Assembly: GCA_947095585.1 (NCBI GenBank)
Contig: OX352762.1
Span: 23,722,669 to 23,786,668 of the forward strand
DNA length: 64,000 nt
DNA from: Nephrocerus scutellatus
Lineage: Eukaryota; Arthropoda; Insecta; Diptera; Pipunculidae
Reading direction: 5' to 3'
Of this stretch, positions 56,620 to 64,000 are shown in pieces. A model generated the notes under the pieces. That model was not told where the DNA came from and did not search any database. It was given only the letters and a program-made list of their open reading frames with translations. The translations under genes were made by a program, and so were the position numbers. Every line of letters begins with the position of its first letter. The stretch's first letter is position 1.

Positions 56620-58450
56620 TGGAATGGTACATCGCCTTCGTTGATGCACCAATTAGCAAACTGTTGTCTTATATTATATGCATGTGATACCGTTTAGAAG
56701 GGGGAGCTCCTTGATTAAATCCACCAAAGTGTGTTTCACATTGTTCCACAGCAATTGGTGATATATCATCCATTCTAATAAGATTGCGTAGGATGCATCA
56801 AGTATATAAGTATTCTTTCGGTCTGCACTTCAATACGGATCCTCCATGTTTGCGCCAACATACCGAATACATTTTCAACAACCCGTCGCGCTCTTGATAA
56901 TCTTTTTAAGAAAGACATGGCATGATCGCCATGACATATATTGTAGTATTCGTCTAGACGAGCCCCGATGTTCTTCTATTAGTCTCCACTAGTCCTGGCT
57001 ATTACGCCTACGACTTAGACCTTTGGCAGTTCCCTGCACTCAAGGTGGGATTCCAATAGAGTAGATTCTAGAATATTCTTTAGGGTTTAAGGCTCGCAAG
57101 CCTAATAAAACTCAGATAGTATAGGTTAGACGTCCTATTTGGAAGTGATCTTTATTGTAATTTCTTGCTTATTTATAGGAGTCCAAAGACTCAAAAACAT
57201 AGTACATAATAGAATATGAATGTATACACATGCATACTAGTTTAGATCGATTTGCAGAACCAATACTCTTCATTGGGCTGGTCAGCATTTTGGCATTATT
57301 GCATTCTAATATACCGAACATTCTTAATTGCTTTAGATCGCTTGCCTATATTGCTGATGTGACATATTTACTAGCGCAGGCAAATGACCTATTTTTGTTT
57401 ATAATGTTATTACATGCTCGGTCAGGGCCATGTACAGCAAGGGTAAGTGACCGAACGTTAATTACTTTTTTTATGATACGCTTGCCTATAATGCTTTCTG
57501 TGCATTTTGCTCTCATAGGCAAACGACCGCCGATCGTACTCTCATTACATTGTATGCTGTCATGCTCAGGCATGGAATGTGCCAACAAAGTAATAAGACT
57601 CTTTTTTTTTTGTTCACTCGTTGAGTGTTTATGCTTTAATATTTTAATTGCGGTTCATGTGCAGAAGGCAATATGAGGAATGCAATTAATCGGGACTATA
57701 GGAATAAAGAATCGATCTAACCTTGAATACTATGTGAGCGCTGGTACGCTCCCTTCACAAATCCTTCTTCTGCAATAATGACATATGGTACAGACTTGAC
57801 TTTTGCAGGTAAAGGCACATCCTCCGGTATAATAAGAGTATTAAGGGAATGCAACCACGCTTTCCCAAACTCGCACGATACAAAACTGCAGAATCGGCAT
57901 TGGAACCGTACGCGCCAATGTTAACCACCAAAAATTTGTATTTGGCATCCACTGCGGCAATTAGGTTGTTCGAGAATGTTTTTTTGTAGTCAAAATATAG
58001 GCTCCCTGTGTTATGGGGAGCGAATTTTTGAAGTTTCCAGTCTTCTTCTGACCTTTTGTTAGGTATGGCTACCTCACGAAATACTTGAATTATATCGGCG
58101 AGGGTTTAGTTGACGGTTGAAACAATCGTTGATGTGCCCATCCGAAATCGAAAAGCCAAATCGGTATAACTTGCTCCGACTGCTAAGAACCTATAAAATC
58201 AACAAATGATTGTAGGAATATTTATTGTACATATAATCTTAATTTACCTCAGAGTAATTACGAGCTTTTCTTTGGCTGATCTTTTCGGAAATTGTTTTGA
58301 TTGGGCTTCAATAAAAACTCAAATCGCTTAAATTTTGTTTAAAATTTTGGTTTTGACATCCTCAAATATTTTACATAGTACACTGGGTATTGCTCCAAAA
58401 GTACCATTAAAGTGAAGAATTCTCCTTGAGATCTTCTCTTTTCATGTATG
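56620..58450 (-). pseudogene. Harbinger transposase (DDE), interrupted and frameshifted
   Basis: On the - strand, in order: EFFTLMVLLEQYP-like N-terminus, LVITLR, a 57-bp intron (58247-58191, GTAAAT...TTATAG), FLAVGASYTDLAFRFRMGTS, DAKYKFLVVNIGAYGSNADS with the first and second catalytic Asp residues, IIAEEGFVKGA, then the insert at 57718-56985, and RLSRARRVVENVFGMLAQTW with the catalytic Glu. Thus all three DDE residues survive. Frameshifts near 57850 and near the C-terminus, plus the insert, inactivate it. The enzyme would cut and paste at TWA targets. Confidence 0.85.
56985..57718. mobile_element. Uncharacterised ~730-bp insert in the Harbinger transposase, LTR-like
   Basis: It separates the GAYQRSHSIQ and DEYYNICHGDHAM parts of the transposase. 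On the - strand it has a TATA-like CTCCTATAAATAAGC (near 57160-57180), an AATAAA shortly after, and ends with CGAATACTAC; the other edge reads GGTTAGATCG. This order of promoter and polyadenylation signal suggests a solo LTR, but ends with TG...CA and a target duplication were not confirmed. The open frames in it are not supported. Confidence 0.45.
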
Positions 58451-58690
58451 GGATGAACCCAATATTTTCGGTATTGATGGCGTCTATTTAACCATATCCG
58501 CACAGTCACATAAAATATTAATTTTTTCTAAATAATCGAGTCATTTTTTATAAGTAAAATAATTTATGCACTACACAACTTTGACAAAGTTGTCAAATTA
58601 GCCAACGATTAATCACGCGTCATATGCAAGGCAACGCGATAAATTGCAGAAACAATTGTCAAAATTTCTCGCGCGAGAAATAGGCCTATA

Positions 58691-59290
58691 GTTTCGTTAT
58701 TTTTTACAAAAAACTTAGTTTTCTAAGAACAGTAATCGTGTCTTTCACTCTCCTTGCAGGTTGGTCATAGTCTATTCGTGTTTAGGTACTAAACTGGCTA
58801 AAGATGACTGGCATAAACTTGCCTCCTTCTCCTTTCAATATATTCGGCGGATTGAAACCGCCCTCTAAAATGAATTGTTCGCCGTACATATTCATCTAAA
58901 AAGGAGTCAGGATTCTCTCTGAATTATTAGGAACTGTTTCGAAGTATAGATTTAATTTGCATTTGCAGGCGAACCTATGGAGTGAGAGGAAACACCTTGC
59001 AGGAATAAATAAATAAAAATTAATTCTTAAATGCAAGTGTATTACTCCGGTGACTTCGATTGGACTTCTTAGTTGAACTTTTCAATAGCAGTGAATGTTA
59101 TCTTTGTCACTTTAAAGCAAACTTCAAATAAAGCAAAGCCAAACATAAATTTGAACTTGACACTATACGATTACAATCGCTCAAATAAACACAGACTCGT
59201 GTTACGTGTGTCAGCTTATCACGCAATGTCGTCTCTTGCTCCCGGACATTCTGGTATGAGCAATCAAAAGATAAGGTGGACTAAGTAATT
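58691..59290. other. Spacer upstream of the trypsin gene
   Basis: About 600 bp between the transposon and the promoter. A short frame at 59073-59288 is not supported. Upstream regulatory sites may lie here but none is recognisable. Confidence 0.5.
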
Positions 59291-59297
59291 TTTATCT

Positions 59298-59334
59298 TAT
59301 ATAAAAGTCACAGCGAATTAAAACTTTGTCAGTT
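59298..59334 (+). promoter_or_regulatory. Core promoter of the trypsin-like gene
   Basis: TATA box TATATAAAA at 59298-59306 and an arthropod initiator TCAGTT at 59329-59334, whose A at 59331 is the predicted start of transcription. The spacing of about 33 bp from the first T to the start is standard. The predicted 5' UTR is 57 nt. Confidence 0.8.
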
Positions 59335-59387
59335 GCAATTCCATCAAGATTCTTTCTGAAAGTATTCTGGTCATATCAATTTTGGAA

Positions 59388-60194
59388 ATGTTGGCAGCAC
59401 TTTTGTTTGTAATTCCTGTACTCGCTGTTCGCTCAGCAGTAACCATATCAAGTGAGAATTCATCCGAGGAAATCAATTATGACAAACGTATTGTCGGTGG
59501 TTGGGATGCATCTATCCTGAGCTATCCCTACCAAATTGCTTTACTTTATTTGGATTCACTCACTTGTGGTGGGTCCATCATTGGACAGCGCACTGTAATA
59601 ACAGCGGCACATTGCGTGAATGGCGCCAGTGCAAAGGACTTCAGCATTCGAGCGGGTTCTTCGCACCATGCAAGAGGCGGCATTAAAATTCTAGTTGAAC
59701 GCATCATCGATCACGAACGCTTCAATGCGTCGACATTGAACAACGACGTTGCCATTTTGGTCCTGGCATCTCGACTGATCTATTCACCGATAATTCGTCC
59801 AATTCAACTGACCTCAGTGGATGACGTTATTCCATCAAATGCACTACTGATTGTGAGCGGCTGGGGAGCAATCTCGGAGAGTGGCAGTATTTCTCCATCG
59901 CTGAAATATACGATTGTCGGACTTATCAGTCGGGAATCTTGTGCCAAGTCGTATGAGGGCACTGCGTTGGTGACCAATGAAATGTTCTGCGCTGGAATGG
60001 CCCAAGGTGGTAGGGATAGCTGCCAGGGCGACTCTGGTGGGCCTATTGTGATTGTAGGCAATTCAAGTGGCATTGTGAGGTTAGCTGGACTAGTATCCTT
60101 TGGGATTGGTTGTGCGCAGCCTGGATACCCGGGAGTATATGCGAAAATCTCCGCTCTTAGGGCATGGATTGACAAGAAGTTGCCACAAATTTAA
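59388..60194 (+). CDS. Trypsin-like secreted serine protease, single exon
   Basis: 268 residues; start chosen at ATG 59388 (the in-frame TTG six bases earlier is not a likely start). Residues 1-16 form a hydrophobic signal peptide, 17-34 a short propeptide, and activation cleavage is after Arg34 before IVGGW. The S1 catalytic triad is His75 (TAAHC), Asp120 (NNDVAILVL) and Ser216 (GDSGGP). Asp210, six residues before the serine, is the S1-pocket residue that makes trypsins cut after Lys or Arg. Gly240-type SFGIG follows. Six cysteines (60, 76, 185, 201, 212, 242) give the three disulfides usual in insect trypsins. No intron and no frameshift. The role is likely digestive or another extracellular one; which is not determinable. 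It sits isolated between a dead transposon and repeats. Confidence 0.95.
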   Translation: MLAALLFVIPVLAVRSAVTISSENSSEEINYDKRIVGGWDASILSYPYQIALLYLDSLTCGGSIIGQRTVITAAHCVNGASAKDFSIRAGSSHHARGGIKILVERIIDHERFNASTLNNDVAILVLASRLIYSPIIRPIQLTSVDDVIPSNALLIVSGWGAISESGSISPSLKYTIVGLISRESCAKSYEGTALVTNEMFCAGMAQGGRDSCQGDSGGPIVIVGNSSGIVRLAGLVSFGIGCAQPGYPGVYAKISALRAWIDKKLPQI

Positions 60195-60689
60195 AAGATT
60201 AAATTATTTTGAAGATATTACATAAAGAAGAATTTCTTAAAAGTATTTTTACTAATTATTATTACAAAAAACCTTTGTTGTATATAGGACAACATTGTCA
60301 GAATTTGCTGGTCCTAACAGTAAAGAAATTAAAATTTATGTTTATATTTACAAAATATTAATTAATTTATTTATTATTTATTAAAAATCTATAAGCTATT
60401 CCGAGTTATTACAAATAAACAATTATTACAAATAAACAACTTTAATTTTTAATTATTAATACTTATTAAATAATTAATAGTGAAATATAATTTAAAATAA
60501 ACTTAAGGTAATCTATACTTCCCTCGTGATGTAGACTTAGACACTAATGTTGGAATATATTAATATTTTATTTTTTCTTGAATTTCTGATCAGTAGAGAG
60601 CCAAACTGATATTTCTGGTTTTAGAGTTTTTTTTTGAAAATTTGGTGCACAAAAACGGATACAAAGTTTTACGTTTTGGATATGCTCCC
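60195..60689. other. AT-rich 3' flank of the trypsin gene
   Basis: Contains possible polyadenylation signals (ATTAAA near 60200, AATAAA near 60412 and 60429). Otherwise low-complexity A/T. Confidence 0.55.
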
Positions 60690-61010
60690 TTATTACTCTA
60701 TAGACAGAGTGGTCGTTAGGTACTTAGGAGTGCAAAACAGTAATGTCTATGCACACGCGTCTTGAATGCATCTAGATCATATAGATGTGGAACGGAATCC
60801 AGCACATCTTCGGCCTAAGAAAGAATATCTGTATTAATAATTACATCCTAAGACGGGCTCAAGTGTATACTTGAGGGCTTAAGTTATTCCATGAATCATT
60901 CGGATGGGTTTGAGAAGGATACACCTGGCTATTATACTGAATACTGAAATATTATCTTTGGGATTTTTACGTCACCAATAAGTTTAATTGCGTAAGGAGT
61001 CTGGAGAGCA
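60690..61010 (-). mobile_element. Family C C-terminal fragment (copy C4)
   Basis: The complement matches the C-terminal region of family C copies (AATGCATCTAGATCATATAGAT; GGATTTTTACGTCACCAATAAG as in copy C3 at 35640). No open frame remains. Confidence 0.72.
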
Positions 61011-61429
61011 CTTGACCTGGCTGTAAAATCATTGCAGGTATTTCTTTGTACGGATTGTGGTGTTTACTGATCTTTTATTAACTGAACGGTATGATGATTT
61101 TATTTACATTTACACTTAGTAATGTAGAAATGATTAAAGGAATTTTTCTTCTATACTAAATACTAAAAAGAGGACAGTCATACGACTGGCACCGTAGCTC
61201 ATCACATACATCATCATCCCATCACATACAACAAAATAAATAATTCATAACCGGATTTAAATGTTCATAACCACTTATTGTGAGGTGGGTGCATATTGCA
61301 TATTGGATTTGCATATCACTGCCCAAACAAAGTAATGCAGCAGCCACGGTAGTAGTAGGAGAAATAAGAGCTGTTAAAAAATGAGTGCGCTTAACATTTA
61401 CGCGTGGTAGAAGTGAAACTTCTTTGACG

Positions 61430-61745
61430 TTTTGGCCGAAAATACGATTAAATTAAAAGGCAAAAATAGTCCTACATACCGAATTTTACACAAATGCTTG
61501 AGAAATTGCTTAGTTCCTAATATTCCAGTTCCTATTGGCCATATCCCAGAATTTCCATAGCAAGTCTTAAAGGCTTATTTCTACATACCGAAATTTATGC
61601 GAATCGCTTGAGAGATTGCTTTGTTCCCCAAATTTCAGACCATAATGATCATATTCCAGAAATTCCATAGGAACAAGTCTTATAGTAGCATCAAAGTCCT
61701 ACAATCCGAATTTCATACAAATCGCTTTAGAAATATAAATAATAA
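61430..61745. repeat. Degenerate tandem repeat, about 125-bp unit, 2.5 copies
   Basis: CTACATACCGAA...(A/T)TT, then AATCGCTTGAGA(G/A)AT and TTCC(A/G)GAA.TTCCATAG recur at about 61470, 61595 and 61710 with divergence. No gene. Confidence 0.7.
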
Positions 61746-62329
61746 AATAGTGAAATTTAATATTGTTTATGTGTTTCTCAGATAATATGAAAGCAGACGA
61801 ACTAACGCAAGGCCACAAAAAACAACAATAACCACAAGACACCAATTCTTCACGATGAGTGAACTTAAGAAAATGTTCAGGAAACTAAAAAACATTTATA
61901 TAACATATCCAACATGTGTTAAAACATCTTTAGGTTTAAATCATACAAGGTGTTGAAAATTAACGGCGGTTTTCCAATAATAATAAATAAGAAACATCGG
62001 GATCCTTTTATACAAATGCTTAGTATTTCGTTGTTCAAGAGAGCACTATGCAAACAGATGGTGGTTGAGCGGAGGGCGCTGGCAAGGTGCTGCAATTAGA
62101 GTATTGTTTTTGATGTCTTATTTTTGTTTTGTTAACACTGGTTATTATATTGCTAGATAAAAAATGAACAAGTTAATGAAAAAAAACTTCGTTTTTCGGG
62201 TATAACCTTTTATACATCGACACACGCTATACAGTTCTTTATTATTTGGTAGTAGTCCCAAAAATAGCTGTTTTTGAAGTCGAGCCTATTTTAAAGTATT
62301 TTCTTTTTTCCACGCATCAAACGCGTCAC

Positions 62330-62890
62330 ACGTGGGATATCGCACACTGACATTGAGCTGCTCACAAAATTTCAGTCCTCTAGGTCCTGCGAAATGTGGC
62401 TAAAAAGGACTTAAAAAAACGATAAAATGGCGGCATTTTCAACCGTCACACGTGCCGCATGCGGAACGCGGCACATGTCACAAGCGGAACATAAAAAATG
62501 CTATTTTTGACTTAAACATTGACAACATTTCAGCTCTCTAGGTCGTGTGGTGGACGTAGACACTTACAAAATTCTCTTTGGCCGTGTGGAAGGTGGACCT
62601 CAAAAAAGTCGAAAAAACAAAAATTTCAAGCCATCACACGCGCCACAGACGGCTTGGGACACGTGTTATGCATGGAATATAAAAAATTCTGTTTTTACTT
62701 AGACGTTCACAAAAATTCAGGTCTCTAGGTCGTGTGAAAATTGGTAAAAAGGACCAGTCAAAAAAAACTAAATTTCAACCCATCACACGCGCTACACGCG
62801 ACACGCTTCACATGCTATTTCAGCTCTTTAGGTCGTGTGAAAGTTGGTTAAAAAGGACCTCAAAGTAGTCAAAATGCAAACAAAAAGGAG
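62330..62890. repeat. Degenerate tandem repeat, about 190-bp unit
   Basis: The phrase TCAG(C/T)TCTCTAGGTCGTGTG and its variants recurs near 62372, 62530, 62715 and 62820, each followed by AAAGGACCT-type sequence and by CACACGC or CACGCG GC-rich boxes. Three to four diverged units. The frame at 62519-62728 is part of the repeat and not a gene. Confidence 0.72.
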
Positions 62891-63069
62891 TCAAGTTAAT
62901 TTAAATAAAAGGTTTTAAAAATCTTTACTAATACAAATGAAAAAATGTAAGTATTATAAATTCCCACGCCGAACGCGTTTGGCGCGTTAAACAGTCTCAC
63001 ATCAGAGAATTATATTGAGAAGTTTGATATTTGACTGGATTCAAGTCTCCTGAGCTTTTCAACTTTAAG

Positions 63070-63290
63070 ATTCTCTATATTAATTTCGCATGGCCAAATC
63101 TTGTGGTAAATTTTTAACCTACTTCCTTAGGCCTTTCCTTTATTCCAAAATTCCCACACATGTGCACCCCCGATGACAACATGTGTATTAAAATTTGAGG
63201 CTGGCCGGGCCTGCACACATGTGTATCTCCGATTAGAGAATTTACAGGAAAATTTTAAATTTTTATGGGCAGTTTTTTCTCTCTCAAGAT
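63070..63290 (+). repeat. Interspersed repeat family H, partial copy H4
   Basis: Has the start (TTCTCTATATTAATTTCGC), the leader AATTTTTAACCTACTTCC, CACATGTGTATCTCCGAT, and the terminal GAATTTACAGGAAAATTTT followed by TTTATGGGCAGTTTTT. The minisatellite and most middle blocks are absent. Confidence 0.75.
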
Positions 63291-64000
63291 TTCGGGTCCA
63301 TTTTACCGCAAGTAATTCGTTCAGTATTTCAGTATTGTTCAGTATAACTATAACCGTATATATGGTAAGACCTTCTAACGATTTACAATATTGTGAAGAA
63401 AGTTTTAGGATGCGATATACTCGGCTACCGATTAGCAACAGAATAAAAATATACAATTATTTATTTCCAATTAAAAATAAAACAACCTGCGTGTTTTTAG
63501 TCAATGTTATCCTGAAAACTACTTTACATACTGGATCCCCATGGGGGTCAAAGGGCTTCTATTATGCCCTGGCAATGAGTTTTACATCCGTCCAATGACT
63601 TTCAAGTTCCCTAATCCAAAGGGGTACATGTCTCGGCGAACTCGCTTTACGGTTTCATTTTGTTAGACGGTTCCCTAGCTGTGAGATCCACAGCACGTTA
63701 AATTAATATAATTCCAGAATGAGTTACATCATTCAATTATAGATGAAGAACCAACTAAAAAGCGGTAATTAAGAGCTTAAAAAATAATAAACTTTTTAGT
63801 GCACCATTCAGGCCATTACAAAGTGAAGAACCCCTCCTATATTTTGTTTTGTTTCTATGAGAATTTATTTTGCTTGACTATTTTGATAGCATTTAAGAAA
63901 ATACATTCAATGCTCATTCCAAAGAACTTACTCGTAATGCTTACTGTAATTTGATTGAGGAAAACGTACGCTGTTGAAGTACTCTGCAACAAGCAGGATA
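63291..64000. other. Right-edge sequence without recognised genes
   Basis: Frames 63173-63598 and 63456-63127 (-) overlap repeat H4 and lack motifs. No feature is supported. Confidence 0.45.

Larger units (their letters stand above)
55480..58690. mobile_element. PIF/Harbinger-type DNA transposon, two convergent genes, decayed
   Basis: An ORF1 with a MADF-type domain on the + strand (55597-56560) faces a transposase on the - strand (58450-56620). This two-gene convergent layout is characteristic of Harbinger elements. A ~700-bp foreign segment interrupts the transposase (about 56985-57718). Candidate ends share TTTCTTGTGCGA (left, near 55482) and TTTCTCGCGCGA (complement of right, near 58681) and then TGACA, but no TSD could be confirmed. 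Outer limits are approximate. Confidence 0.8.

Noticed and set aside
57230..57676. 148-residue hydrophobic ORF on the + strand
   Set aside because: It lies wholly in the foreign insert of the Harbinger transposase and is Leu/Ile-rich as AT-rich LTR-like sequence often is; no membrane-protein family is recognisable.
59804..60175. 123-residue ORF antisense to the trypsin gene
   Set aside because: It mirrors the coding frame of a conserved protease; no independent evidence.
63173..63598. 141-residue ORF on the + strand
   Set aside because: It starts in repeat family H and runs into unremarkable DNA without any motif.

Overview
The window looks like a repeat-rich euchromatic or pericentromeric stretch of a dipteran genome, probably a higher fly. 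This rests on the insect-type mobile elements (Harbinger with a MADF-domain partner, Gypsy-type solo LTRs, Helitrons, mariner, several non-LTR clades) and on one compact single-exon secreted trypsin gene with a TATA box and an insect-type TCAGTT initiator. The species cannot be named from the sequence. Nothing bacterial is present. Most of the DNA is transposon-derived, and only one confidently intact protein gene was found (trypsin-like protease, ATG 59388 to stop 60194, + strand). A second candidate host feature is a 177-bp possible exon at 32664-32840 (- strand).

Layout. 1-1745: a broken RTE-type retrotransposon split by a tRNA-derived SINE. 4000-8186: a 4.17-kb foldback-like transposon made of two inverted arms of 180-bp tandem repeats, with an exact 8-bp target duplication. 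8.8-13.2 kb: an RTE copy carrying a nearly full-length second non-LTR element (8977-12103). 13.3-14.7 kb: a small Harbinger-type MITE and a jockey/CR1-like remnant. 16.1-18.1 kb: two solo LTRs. 20.2-25.1 kb: two more RTE copies. 25.3-30.9 kb: an old SINE, a hAT-type MITE, tandem repeats, and decayed Helitron helicases, one of them carrying a SINE. 33.1-38.1 kb: a short non-autonomous Helitron, two jockey/CR1-like copies and a Helitron-like 3' end. 40-43.4 kb: an interspersed repeat with a SINE, then a mariner split by an RTE copy. 44.1-47.6 kb: an RTE copy containing an apparently perfect 1339-bp tandem duplication. 48.4-50.1 kb: an element with terminal inverted repeats and a TAA target duplication, containing other repeats. 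52.9-55.5 kb: an RT plus RNase H retrotransposon with a (CCTAA)n tail. 55.5-58.7 kb: a Harbinger element with both genes in convergent arrangement. 59.3-60.2 kb: the trypsin gene. 60.7-63.3 kb: tandem-repeat patches and repeat fragments.

The elements interact mainly through nesting and likely parasitism. The SINE needs another element's reverse transcriptase (an RTE-type LINE is one candidate). The MITEs and the short Helitron need transposases and helicases encoded elsewhere, and Harbinger-type and Helitron-type proteins both occur here, though decayed. Target duplications at several junctions give a relative order of insertion. The most interesting items are the foldback element, the SINE family with at least six copies or remnants, and the CCTAA-tailed retrotransposon with a possible tiny truncated copy inside an LTR.
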